Positions 24,172-32,055 of a DNA stretch of 32,055 bases are shown piece by piece. Position 1 is the first letter of the stretch; the number at the start of each line of letters is the position of its first letter. The notes below the pieces were generated by a model. The model was not told where the DNA came from. It searched no databases and saw only the letters and a list, made by a program, of their open reading frames with translations. The DNA is from Anaerostipes sp. (GTDB taxonomy: Bacteria; Bacillota; Clostridia; Lachnospirales; Lachnospiraceae): the NCBI GenBank assembly GCA_028704435.1, contig JAQWFL010000028.1:1-32055 (forward strand), read 5' to 3'. A program made the translations under genes and the position numbers.

Positions 24172-25155
24172 CTATTCATAAATTTTGTATAGCTCATCTT
24201 GTTTTGGCACTTCTAAATTACCAGGCTTGCCTTCTCTGTAAACAAGCTTTTTATTGCCTTTTGTAATTCTTCCAATAAGACTCGCCTCAATTCCTGCTTT
24301 TTCTAATTCATGAATCAACCCGCTGCCATGGTCTGTTACTATTAACATAGAACCACTAGAAATCAGTTGATATGGGTTCAAATCATAATACTCACACAGC
24401 TCTATGGTGTGCTGGCGAAGAGGAATCTTCTCAATCTCAACTTCCAATCCCACGTTAGACGCCTTGGCAACTTCCCAAAGTGCTCCATATATTCCTCCCT
24501 CTGTCACATCATGCATTACAGAGGCGAACTCTCTTCCAATGAGTCCTTCTGGAACCACTGAAATTTCTTCCATGCAAGCCTTTGCTTCTTTTATAAATCC
24601 AGCTGGAAATCTGGTTCTTAATTCTTCTTCCTTTTCCCTTGCAATAATCCCCGTACCCTCTAGTCCAACTTGCTTTGTCACCACAATATCCTGTCCTGGT
24701 TTTGCATTCTTTCCACTCAATAAATGATCCTTCTTAACTTTTCCCACTCCTGTAATTGAAAGCAGCGGCTGTTTCACCACGTCTGTAACTTCCGTATGTC
24801 CTCCAATTACCATCATATTCAATGAACTTGCTTCCTTTTGAAGCTGTTTTATGATTTCTTTTAGTTCTGACTCCTTTGTGGCTGGTGGAAGCAGTGCAGT
24901 CACCATTAATCCAATAGGTTCCGCCCCGCTAGAAACTAAATCATTGGCTGTGATATGCACTGCCAGAAGTCCAAGTTCCTGACTTGTCCCTGTAATAGGA
25001 TCTGTGGACATTACCATAACTTCGTTCTCTTCTAATTGAAGTGCCGCACAATCTTCTCCTATTCCCGGTCCAATTAAAACCTCGTCTCTTTTATGATTTA
25101 GTTGTTCAAAGATGACCTTTTGTAATATTGTCTCTGGGAGCTTTCCTATCTTCAT
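24172..25155 (-). CDS. AIR-synthase-related protein (PurM/HypE/ThiL-like fold)
   Basis: The 327-aa protein has both AIR-synthase halves: an ATP-type N-terminal domain (GIGEDCAAL near 33-41, MSTDPITGT, VHITANDLVSSGAEPIGLMV in part) and a C-terminal domain with VMHDVTEGGIYGALWEVA, similar to the DPTRGG block of HypE. No hydrogenase, thiamine or purine genes are near, so the substrate is unknown. AGGAA lies 6 bp before the ATG at 25155; the GTG two codons upstream has no room for a site. It is 15 bp before the Lrp gene. Confidence 0.85.
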   Translation of the reverse strand: MKIGKLPETILQKVIFEQLNHKRDEVLIGPGIGEDCAALQLEENEVMVMSTDPITGTSQELGLLAVHITANDLVSSGAEPIGLMVTALLPPATKESELKEIIKQLQKEASSLNMMVIGGHTEVTDVVKQPLLSITGVGKVKKDHLLSGKNAKPGQDIVVTKQVGLEGTGIIAREKEEELRTRFPAGFIKEAKACMEEISVVPEGLIGREFASVMHDVTEGGIYGALWEVAKASNVGLEVEIEKIPLRQHTIELCEYYDLNPYQLISSGSMLIVTDHGSGLIHELEKAGIEASLIGRITKGNKKLVYREGKPGNLEVPKQDELYKIYE

Positions 25156-25182
25156 AACCACTTCCTATTCTATCATTATTAA

Positions 25183-26619
25183 TTATGATTCTTTCTTTTC
25201 TGTTACTTTTTTCTCTGTTGTTTTTTCTGTTGACTTTTCTGACTTCTTCTTGTCTGTTTTATCTTTTTTCTTTGAACTAGGTTCACTTTTCTTTGTTCCA
25301 ACTCTTACTGTACTAGGTGTTGCCATATAACTTGAAGTGTTGAATAAGGTTCTTGTTGTCTTTTTCCCTTTTTCCTTCACAATCTTCCATAGCCTTGCAG
25401 TATATCCTGTATGGCCGCTTGCTTCCACAATCCTAGTTCCCGCTGCCAATGAAGGATCATTGATTACTTTTTCTCCTGAACTTGAACGAACCGACGTCGT
25501 CTCTGACTCAAAAGACACCTTGCGATTTGGATTAGTTTTCTTTCCATATACTGTGAATCGAATATAAGCTCCGTTTGCCTTACCTTCAATATAGACAGGT
25601 GTGTCAAACTGATTTTTAAACTTCATATCCTTTTCCGTTCCTGAAATTGCTGCATCTGCAGATCTCGGAACATAAGAAACTGTTAATGAATGAGGTGAAC
25701 GCTCTTTAATCTTTAGTTCTGCACGAATTACCGCATTATACAATGTTGTAGATACTTGGCAGATTCCACCACCATAAGTCTGAACTGTCTGTCCATTCTC
25801 ATAGGAACCGGCTAAATAATATCCATTCTTACTTGTAAACGGACTAACCGCTTTATATACAGAGAATGTCTCTCCTGGATATATCACTGTTCCATTAATC
25901 TTCTCTGCTCCATTGACAACATTGGCAGCTCTCCCAGAAGCTGAAGCGCCGTAGTATGTGGAATAAGTTCCAAGCTCATCTTTTACTTCTTCCATATCCT
26001 TTGAAGTATACTTAGCATCCTCTTTTTTTGTCTCCATCAATGTCTTATTTTTTTGTGCTTTTACAGCCTTTTTAAAATTAGAAAAGGTCTTGTCTTCCTT
26101 TAAGGTGTACCCTAGCTTTTCTTTTACAACAATAAACTTTCCATGTTTGCGTTTTAATGTAGCATTTTGGGGACCACAAATAATCTTCTTTGTTTGTTTC
26201 TTTATCTGATCCATACATATCTTTTCATCAAATGTTTGTGATAAAGCAACTTTGTGTTCCTTCTTGCTTGTCTGTGTATATTTTGAAAAGATACTTCCCT
26301 TTCGCCCAAGATTATACGCGTTATCTACTGTTTTCTTTATATTCCATGTAATTCCTAAGTTCTTTAAAGGAATCTTTTTTGTCTGATCATCCACGTAAAA
26401 GTTCATTGTATCTGTGGCTTTGCCTGCAACATAATCTTCTATTTTCTCTGTTGCTTCATCTTTAGATAAACCACCAATTTCTACCCCTTCAACCTTTACA
26501 TTTGGTAAAATTTTCTCATTTGAAACGGCCCCTTGAATCCTTTGATTCATAAATACAAAAATTCCAACTACAATAATAACAATAATTCCAGCTGCAATTC
26601 CTAAATTCTTTTTATTCAT
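25183..26619 (-). CDS. VanW-family cell-envelope protein
   Basis: A 478-aa protein with one N-terminal membrane segment (about 7-24), two peptidoglycan-binding-like regions (about 40-200) and a VanW domain (about 218-345; YYGASASGRAANVVNGAEKI, GTVIYPGETFSVYKAVSP, TYGGGICQVSTTLYNAVI). The last 45 residues are Lys/Glu/Ser-rich low-complexity (KKKDKTDKKKSEKSTEK). It should act outside the membrane on or near the wall; the reaction is unknown. Despite the name it has no link here to vancomycin resistance. Confidence 0.9.
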   Translation of the reverse strand: MNKKNLGIAAGIIVIIVVGIFVFMNQRIQGAVSNEKILPNVKVEGVEIGGLSKDEATEKIEDYVAGKATDTMNFYVDDQTKKIPLKNLGITWNIKKTVDNAYNLGRKGSIFSKYTQTSKKEHKVALSQTFDEKICMDQIKKQTKKIICGPQNATLKRKHGKFIVVKEKLGYTLKEDKTFSNFKKAVKAQKNKTLMETKKEDAKYTSKDMEEVKDELGTYSTYYGASASGRAANVVNGAEKINGTVIYPGETFSVYKAVSPFTSKNGYYLAGSYENGQTVQTYGGGICQVSTTLYNAVIRAELKIKERSPHSLTVSYVPRSADAAISGTEKDMKFKNQFDTPVYIEGKANGAYIRFTVYGKKTNPNRKVSFESETTSVRSSSGEKVINDPSLAAGTRIVEASGHTGYTARLWKIVKEKGKKTTRTLFNTSSYMATPSTVRVGTKKSEPSSKKKDKTDKKKSEKSTEKTTEKKVTEKKES

Positions 26620-26641
26620 TTCACTCCTCTTTCTTCAAATC

Positions 26642-26743
26642 CTACGAGTATGCTAACATTTGCCCTGCTACCATTGTTACAACCATGGCAACTACAAGTA
26701 AAATTGCAATAATCGCTATAATTCTTTGTTTGTTCTTTTTCAT
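26642..26743 (-). CDS. 33-aa single-pass membrane peptide
   Basis: An ATG overlapping the exonuclease stop (ATGA) starts MKKNKQRIIAIIAILLVVAM followed by VVTMVAGQMLAYS and TAG. Basic N-terminus and one hydrophobic segment (8-26), so probably N-in and membrane-inserted. GGAG lies about 9 bp before the ATG inside the exonuclease gene. The coupled start, the near-perfect membrane-peptide layout and the fit into the gap between two operon genes support a real gene. I recall similar tiny proteins in related bacteria but cannot name a family. Confidence 0.7.
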   Translation of the reverse strand: MKKNKQRIIAIIAILLVVAMVVTMVAGQMLAYS

Positions 26744-27447
26744 CTTTTTATCACTCCATATTCTAATATAATTCCATCAATTTTCTTTGATGCCTGACTT
26801 TGCGTCAATTGGTCAATATTATCGTTATCCTTTATTTTATGATATTTTATTAATTCATTCAAGTATCGTTTTTGCTTTGCAGTGACCGGATGTTCTTTTT
26901 TCACCTTAAACTGTAGTTGTTTTGGTATAAAAAGTTCTTTTTCATCTGAAAAATCCATTTTCATTCGCTCAAACACAACTGCAGTTGCCAACGCATCATC
27001 ATAAGCTCTATGTGCTGCCTGATTTACATATTGATAATGCTCACATATTGTCCCAAGTTTTTTATTCTCTAGATGCCTCAACTTCTTTTTTGCAATGGCC
27101 AGTGTATCCAAACCATCTTTTTCAAAACCAAGTCCAAACTGGCTGGCACTTCGCTTCATAAATCGGTAATCAAACATTACGTTGTGACCAAGGACTGGAT
27201 ATCCCTCACTAAATGCCAGAAACTTTCGTACCCCATCTTCCAATGGAATTCCTTGTTCCAGTTGTTTTCTTGAAATTCCCGTTAGTTGAATGATAAAATC
27301 TGAAACTGGAATCTCTGGATAAATGATGCAGTTAAACTTTCCAATAATCTTAGAATTAGAAATCTTAACTCCACCAATCTCTATAATCTGGTCATCTTCT
27401 ATACTAAGACCAGTTGTCTCTAAATCAAATGCTACATAATCATTCAT
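26740..27447 (-). CDS. DEDDh 3'-5' exonuclease domain protein
   Basis: The 235-aa protein has a DnaQ/PolC-epsilon-type nuclease in residues 1-165: ExoI FDLETTG (Asp8, Glu10), ExoII GHNVMFDYRFM, ExoIII AAHRAYDDALATA with the His of DEDDh. The C-terminal 70 residues (VTAKQKRYLNELIKYH, SQASKKIDGIILEYG) form a small helical tail seen in some Firmicute DnaQ-like proteins. Likely a DNA-repair or RNA-trimming nuclease; not the replicative PolC. It follows malQ by 21 bp. Confidence 0.9.
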   Translation of the reverse strand: MNDYVAFDLETTGLSIEDDQIIEIGGVKISNSKIIGKFNCIIYPEIPVSDFIIQLTGISRKQLEQGIPLEDGVRKFLAFSEGYPVLGHNVMFDYRFMKRSASQFGLGFEKDGLDTLAIAKKKLRHLENKKLGTICEHYQYVNQAAHRAYDDALATAVVFERMKMDFSDEKELFIPKQLQFKVKKEHPVTAKQKRYLNELIKYHKIKDNDNIDQLTQSQASKKIDGIILEYGVIKR

Positions 27448-27468
27448 GATAATTCTTCACCTGTATAT

Positions 27469-28860
27469 TTACTTTCTATACTTTTGTGTTAAATCTCGGA
27501 TTGTCTCAGACACTTTTTCTGTCATATCTTTCTTTCTTACACGCCACTCCCAGTTAGTCCCCACAGTAGAAGGTACATTGATTCTGGCTTCGCTTCCAAA
27601 TCCAAGATAATCTTGAAGAGGAATAATCACAGTATCTGCATTACTTCCTAATGCAAGGGAAATCAAATCAATATTAAGTTCTCCTGTAATATCTATGCTA
27701 CTACTTTCCAAATAATGTTGCAAAAATTCTCGATCTTGCTCTGGGAGTGTTTCATACCAGCCCATAACAGTATCATTGTCATGAGTTCCCGTATAGACAA
27801 CACAATTCTCCTCGTATTTATGAGGTAAATATGCACTGTCATCCCATGCCCCAAATGCAAACTCTAAAATCTTCATTCCCGGATATCCTGTTGCCAATTG
27901 AAGTTCCTTCACTGACTCTGTTAAGAATCCCAAATCTTCTGCAATCAATGAGACATCTCCTAACTCTTCCTTTACTTTCTTAAAGAAGTCAAACCCCGGA
28001 CCTTTCTCCCAGTGTCCATTCACTGCTGTCTTATCTTCCATAGGAATTACAAAATATTCGTCAAATGCACGGAAATGATCCAATCGAAGAACATCATATA
28101 ATAAAAAGCTGTGCTTTAATCTACCAATCCACCAATCGTATCCGGTCTTCTTTAAGTAGTTCCAGTCATACACTGGATTAGACCACAACTGTCCATCTAC
28201 TGCAAATGAATCTGGTGGGCAGCCTCCCTGTACCACTTGTTTTCCATTGTCATCTAGCTGAAACATCTCTTGATTTGCCCAAAAGTCTGCCCCATCACTT
28301 GCCACATAAAAAGGAATATCTCCAATAATCTTAATCCCTTTTTCATTGGCATAGTTCTTAAGCTTTAACCATTGTTTTAAAAATTTATATTGAGTAAAAA
28401 TAAAATATTCCTGGTCTTTTCCTGGCTCTAATAGTGCACGGTATTCTGCATAATCATAAACCCACTCTTTATTGTTCTCTAAGAATCTCTGATACTTAGA
28501 TGCCGGCTGAAATCTTCGATATGCTATCCAAAGCAAAGCATCCCGCATCATTGTAACATCATCATATACAACTCGTTCCATTTGATCTGTCAAGTCCCAT
28601 GCATCACACTCTTCTTTGGACAACAATCCATCACTTTGTAATTGTTCTAAATCTATATACAACTCACAGCCAGCAAAGCTTGAATATGATAAGTAGGGCG
28701 AATTGCCTTTTCCTATGGTCCCTAAAGGCAGAATTTGCCAATATGACTGCCCGCATTTTTCCAAAAGATCTACAAAATAATATGCTTCCTTCGAAAAACA
28801 TCCAATTCCATATGCCGATGGCAAACTAAATACAGGTAACAAAACACCACTCTTCTTCAT
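27469..28860 (-). CDS. malQ: 4-alpha-glucanotransferase (amylomaltase, GH77)
   Basis: Disproportionates maltodextrins by moving glucan segments. The 463-aa protein has the family start SGVLLPVFSLPSAYGIG, then GDIPFYVASDGADFWANQ (in part), VLRLDHFRAFDEYFVIP with the nucleophile Asp, LIAEDLGFLT with the acid Glu and VYTGTHDNDTVMGW. The ATG at 28860 has GGAGATATTA before it; the six extra upstream codons are not supported. It is the first gene of the long run and probably fed by the promoter at 28928-28936. Confidence 0.96.
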   Translation of the reverse strand: MKKSGVLLPVFSLPSAYGIGCFSKEAYYFVDLLEKCGQSYWQILPLGTIGKGNSPYLSYSSFAGCELYIDLEQLQSDGLLSKEECDAWDLTDQMERVVYDDVTMMRDALLWIAYRRFQPASKYQRFLENNKEWVYDYAEYRALLEPGKDQEYFIFTQYKFLKQWLKLKNYANEKGIKIIGDIPFYVASDGADFWANQEMFQLDDNGKQVVQGGCPPDSFAVDGQLWSNPVYDWNYLKKTGYDWWIGRLKHSFLLYDVLRLDHFRAFDEYFVIPMEDKTAVNGHWEKGPGFDFFKKVKEELGDVSLIAEDLGFLTESVKELQLATGYPGMKILEFAFGAWDDSAYLPHKYEENCVVYTGTHDNDTVMGWYETLPEQDREFLQHYLESSSIDITGELNIDLISLALGSNADTVIIPLQDYLGFGSEARINVPSTVGTNWEWRVRKKDMTEKVSETIRDLTQKYRK

Positions 28861-28927
28861 TAATATCTCCTCATCCAACTCTTGCTAAACCTACCATTAC
28901 CAAATCTATTTTTGATTATCATTTTAC

Positions 28928-28936
28928 ATTATAGCA
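28928..28936 (-). promoter_or_regulatory. Extended -10 promoter of malQ
   Basis: TGCTATAAT on the minus strand, about 68 bp before the malQ ATG and after the preceding gene's terminator. There is no good -35 at 17 bp. It may drive the whole 16-gene run down to the DUF1934 gene. Confidence 0.6.
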
Positions 28937-28980
28937 CAAAAATGGGGTGGGATATTGTTCTATCTGTGTATTTTAAATTC

Positions 28981-29011
28981 AAAAAAAGAGCATGAATTTT
29001 CATACTCTTTT
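28981..29011 (-). terminator. Intrinsic terminator after the heptad-repeat protein gene
   Basis: On the minus strand GAGTATGAA pairs with TTCATGCTC (one G-U pair), extended by A-T pairs, with a 2-nt loop region and seven U (28987-28981). It lies 13 bp past the stop codon. Confidence 0.8.
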
Positions 29012-29023
29012 CCATTCTAGCGA

Positions 29024-31000
29024 TTACTGTACTTCTTCTGTTTCCATCATAAACTTAACAGTTCCTGATGTTCCCTTTGCTTTCTTTGTAAATGATTGAT
29101 ATTCATTTCCTAAGTCTACCAACTGTTCTGCTCGGTCTAAAACTCCCTTTGCATTTTCATTGACCAAATCAACCATCTTTTCAATTCCTTCTTTATCGAA
29201 TTGAATCATTCCGTCATTCAATGTTTTAGTTCCACTAACAAGGGTTCCAACTCCACTGACTAACTGATCTCCAGCACTTGACAACTGACCAGTTCCTTTA
29301 CTTAACTGCTTGCCGCCAGATGCAGCTGTACTGATACCTGCTCCAATCTGCTTTGCTCCACTGGCTACCTGTCTGCTTCCTGACGCAAGAGTCTTACTTC
29401 CACTTGCAAGATCTCCAGCCCCTTTGTTTGCCGATTTAATTCCATTGGCCAGCGCTGTAGATTCTCCAGCTAATTGAGCCGTTCCCCCTTGAAGCCTTGT
29501 CAAACCAGCAACTAATTCTGGCATACTATCATTTATATTTCCTAACTTTGTTGCAATGGTTGTAAAGGTTGGCTTAATTGTATTTAAATCTCCTCCCAAC
29601 CCAGTTGCATCCTCTGTTAATTTTTCTATTTGAGTTTGTAATGTAGTTGCCGTTTTATTCCAGGCTGCTGCTGACTGTGCATCGTTATTGGCACTGGCTG
29701 TTTTAGCATTTTCTCCTGCTTCCTTTGCAATACCTCCCAACTCTCCTATTTCAGTTTTAATTTTATTCATTCGAGTTTCTGCATCTGAAGAAGCTTTCTC
29801 ACTGGCAGCTATGGCTGCTTCTAACTGCTTTGTTTCCCCATCGGAAGGCTGCATTGCTTTTACTTTTGTCAGTATTTGTATCATTCCATTATTTATGGTC
29901 TTTGTAGATGTAGGAAGGTTCTTGGTCTTATCTTCTAACTCCTGTGTCCCCTTGTTTAAGGCCTTACTTCCTGATTCAACTTTTTTTGCTCCTGACGCAA
30001 CTTTCTTTGCCCCAGTAACTAATTCTCCATTCTTGGAATCTAGTGTATTCAATCCTTTAGAAAGTTTTTTCATATTCTTATCCACTTTCTTAATTCCAGA
30101 ATTAAATTCTTTCGTTGAGCTTTGAAGTGTCTTTACACCTTTTAGTAATTTGCCAGAACCATCTACTAATTTCTTAGAAGATTCTTTTAACTTGTTGAGT
30201 GAATCCTGCAAATCTGATAAATCAGCAGAATCATCAAGTCCAAGGTCAGATAACATATCTGCAGAAGCAACGGATGCCGTCACATTTAACTCAAAATCCT
30301 TGGCATCTGCTGTAATCTCAAAAGACTCTGGCATATCAACATTTAGATTTGTGTCATTTAAATTCAAGCTTTGATTTAAACCTGGAAATGATACTCCTAT
30401 AACAATGTGCTTTGTTCCGTCTGATATAACTTTTCCATTATCAATCTTTACATTTGAAAAATGTTCTGTTGGAAGAATCGCCCCTGTTACTACTACAAAT
30501 GGAGTATATAAAGTTGTATCCTTTCCGTCAATTTTCACTGTTTTAGGACTGTTATTTGTAAATTGATATTTTATTTTTACCTCTCCAGATTTACCCACAA
30601 TTTTATCTGGCGATATCTCCTTTCCATCCAAATAATAAGTCACTGTCATTCCCACTGGCAACTCTTTATCTGTCTTTCCCTGATAGTAAATATCCTTTCC
30701 ATTGGCATTCCATGTAATATCATCTCTTTTTCCCGTTTTATATGTTTCATCCCCTTTGACATTCTCAACCTTAGATAGATTTGTTTTATCTGAAATTTGG
30801 GAAGACTTCTTTGTATTCTTTAAATAATCACTAACGGTCACAGATTCTTGGTTCCCCTGAGCATCCATTTTCACATATACAGTCTCGTCTTTCTTTGCAG
30901 CAACTTTACTAGATGCAAATACTGGTGTGATTACCATAGATGCTGTAAGGGCAGCAGATACAAGTACTGCAAATGCCTTTCCTATTCTCTTCTTTCTCAT
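29024..31000 (-). CDS. Secreted xxxLxxG heptad-repeat protein, partner of an MMPL transporter
   Basis: A 658-aa protein with a signal peptide (1-30, ending VFASS), a beta-rich N-terminal part (40-245) and two long blocks of X-X-X-Leu-X-X-Gly-type heptads (about 270-360 and 490-597; for example LASGSKTLASGSRQVASGAK), separated by a predicted helical coil (365-475, Ala/Glu-rich). It ends SGTVKFMMETEEVQ without a membrane anchor. Such repeats occur in YhgE/Pip-like proteins. It overlaps the MMPL gene by ATGA, with AGGAGG inside that gene, so the two probably form one envelope export or anchoring machine. Confidence 0.85.
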   Translation of the reverse strand: MRKKRIGKAFAVLVSAALTASMVITPVFASSKVAAKKDETVYVKMDAQGNQESVTVSDYLKNTKKSSQISDKTNLSKVENVKGDETYKTGKRDDITWNANGKDIYYQGKTDKELPVGMTVTYYLDGKEISPDKIVGKSGEVKIKYQFTNNSPKTVKIDGKDTTLYTPFVVVTGAILPTEHFSNVKIDNGKVISDGTKHIVIGVSFPGLNQSLNLNDTNLNVDMPESFEITADAKDFELNVTASVASADMLSDLGLDDSADLSDLQDSLNKLKESSKKLVDGSGKLLKGVKTLQSSTKEFNSGIKKVDKNMKKLSKGLNTLDSKNGELVTGAKKVASGAKKVESGSKALNKGTQELEDKTKNLPTSTKTINNGMIQILTKVKAMQPSDGETKQLEAAIAASEKASSDAETRMNKIKTEIGELGGIAKEAGENAKTASANNDAQSAAAWNKTATTLQTQIEKLTEDATGLGGDLNTIKPTFTTIATKLGNINDSMPELVAGLTRLQGGTAQLAGESTALANGIKSANKGAGDLASGSKTLASGSRQVASGAKQIGAGISTAASGGKQLSKGTGQLSSAGDQLVSGVGTLVSGTKTLNDGMIQFDKEGIEKMVDLVNENAKGVLDRAEQLVDLGNEYQSFTKKAKGTSGTVKFMMETEEVQ

Positions 31001-32055
31001 AATTTCGCCTCCTGAGCCTTTTTAATCTTTTTTTGATTCATGCCAATTGTGGTTCTGCATATTACTTTATCAAATATCATAAACATCGCTGGCAAAATGC
31101 AAATAACAACAATAGTACTAATCACCGCACCTCTTGCTAACAATGTACAAATTGCACTAATCATATCAATCTTTGAGTATATGGCAACTCCAAATGTTGC
31201 AGCAAAGAAACTTAATCCACTGGTAATAATGGACAACATAGAAGATTCATGTGCCTCCCTGACAGCTTTCACTTTTTCAATGCCTTTCATTCGCAGCTTC
31301 TGATATTTACTTGTCATTAATATTGCATAATCAACCGTTGCTCCCAGCTGAATGGTACCAATTACGATACTCGCCACAAAAGGAAGTTCCTGTCCCATAT
31401 AATAAGGAATTCCCATATTTACAAAAATAGCAAATTCAATAACTGCCACCAGCAAAATTGGTAATGAAATTGATTTAAATACGAATAGAATGATTACAAA
31501 AATTGCAAGGATTGATACAGTATTTACATTGGTCAAATCCACATCTGTAACATCTTGTAAGTCCTTCATAAGTGGCGCTTCTCCTATGACCATAGAATCT
31601 TTATTATACCCTTTTACAATTTTATTGATAGAAGCAACCTGTGCATTTACCTGATCAGTGGCTGATTTATATTCAGAACATACAAACTGCATCTCATACT
31701 TTTCATTCTTTAACGTACTGGTTAAATCTGCTGGCAGCATATCGGAAGGCACACTAGATCCAATAAATGAATCAAGTCCAAGAACCCATTTTACACCCTT
31801 TACTTTTTCAATTCTGTGAATCATATCTGTCTTATCTTTTGAACTCATCTGACCTTTGATCATTATCATATGGATATTGCTCATAGCAAATGTTTTATCA
31901 AGTTCACGATTTGCAGTATTACTGTCTAAAGACTGTGGCAATGAACGGTCTAGATTATAGTAAATTCCTGTGTTTTGGTATCCATAAAATGCTGGCACTA
32001 ACATAATCAAAAATATTACAATAAATACCTTATGATGTCTTGTAATAAAATGTGA
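30997..32055 (-). CDS. MMPL/RND-family transporter, C-terminal half (gene continues past the right edge)
   Basis: The minus-strand frame is open to the window end, so the protein is truncated at its N-terminus here. The visible 352 codons start with FITRHHKVFIVIFLIMLVPA, a first membrane segment, then an extracellular domain (about 35-165), then five clustered membrane segments with VNMGIPYYMG and the family block FVASIVIGTIQLGATVDYAI. This looks like the second half of a roughly 700-aa two-module MMPL protein; it ends in a Lys-rich cytoplasmic tail. Substrates of such clostridial exporters are unknown (lipids or proteins). Confidence 0.88.
   Translation of the reverse strand, partial: SHFITRHHKVFIVIFLIMLVPAFYGYQNTGIYYNLDRSLPQSLDSNTANRELDKTFAMSNIHMIMIKGQMSSKDKTDMIHRIEKVKGVKWVLGLDSFIGSSVPSDMLPADLTSTLKNEKYEMQFVCSEYKSATDQVNAQVASINKIVKGYNKDSMVIGEAPLMKDLQDVTDVDLTNVNTVSILAIFVIILFVFKSISLPILLVAVIEFAIFVNMGIPYYMGQELPFVASIVIGTIQLGATVDYAILMTSKYQKLRMKGIEKVKAVREAHESSMLSIITSGLSFFAATFGVAIYSKIDMISAICTLLARGAVISTIVVICILPAMFMIFDKVICRTTIGMNQKKIKKAQEAKL

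Noticed and set aside
16565..26619. Ddl and VanW genes as a vancomycin-resistance cluster
   Set aside because: No vanH, vanX, vanR or vanS is present; the two genes are 8 kb apart and both are common in sensitive Firmicutes.
28900..28936. Fur-box-like TGATAATCA near the malQ promoter
   Set aside because: Only part of the consensus matches, and no iron gene is nearby.
29688..30125. Long plus-strand open frame opposite the heptad-repeat gene
   Set aside because: It mirrors the Ser/Ala/Gly/Lys repeat codons of the minus-strand gene, has no ribosome-binding site and no recognisable domain.

Overview
The window is low-GC DNA with Shine-Dalgarno starts, dense short-gap operons and many ATGA stop/start overlaps. 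The gene families (TrmB-type regulator, DUF975, DUF2752/DUF4190 pair, VanW protein, MMPL transporter plus heptad-repeat protein, archaeal-type ProS, two-subunit iron-sulfur serine dehydratase) point to an anaerobic Firmicute, most likely a gut Lachnospiraceae. This placement rests on recognition of families, not on a search. Almost everything is read from the minus strand; the only plus-strand gene is a PAP2 phosphatase, and the left edge holds the 3' end of a plus-strand group II intron. I saw no tRNA, rRNA, CRISPR array, prophage or IS transposase.

Layout from left to right (transcription runs right to left). 1-123: 3' end of a group II intron, antisense to and 5 bp beyond the phnX stop. 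129-5413: a 2-aminoethylphosphonate (AEP) import and phosphonatase operon, transcribed phnT (ATPase), then permease and binding protein in one open frame, phnW, phnX. 5602-6471: an RpiR-family regulator. Two TGTAG-N5-CTACA palindromes, one before rpiR and one before phnT, suggest that it controls itself and the phn operon. 6585-8119: serine dehydratase sdaAB-sdaAA, with a near-consensus promoter followed at once by a terminator-like hairpin. 8240-10950: TrmB regulator, diaminopimelate decarboxylase, cutC, with a strong promoter and a 20-bp palindrome touching the -10. 11078-12982: YjdM-like zinc ribbon, SGNH hydrolase and class II fructose-bisphosphate aldolase.

12983-13427 is the only gap over 300 bp. 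It holds the fba promoter, three TTGTTTAT octamers and a 13-bp perfect hairpin. 13428-14689: GNAT, DUF4190 and DUF2752 genes, divergent from the PAP2 gene (14803-15318) across overlapping extended -10 promoters. 15305-28860: an almost gapless run of 16 genes, malQ to the DUF1934 gene, covering 4-alpha-glucanotransferase, an exonuclease, a 33-aa membrane peptide, a VanW protein, an AIR-synthase-like protein, an Lrp regulator, an aminotransferase, TrmL, DUF975, ProS, a CCA-adding-type enzyme, a GDPD, Ddl, MurI and DUF1934. 29024-32055: a secreted xxxLxxG-repeat protein and the C-terminal half of an MMPL/RND transporter that leaves the window.

The most notable system is the phosphonate locus. 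AEP would be imported, transaminated with pyruvate to phosphonoacetaldehyde (PhnW) and hydrolysed to acetaldehyde and phosphate (PhnX). Its permease and lipoprotein frames are joined through an A6 run, and a one-base change in that run in either direction would restore two separate genes. A self-controlling RpiR repressor is the inferred switch.
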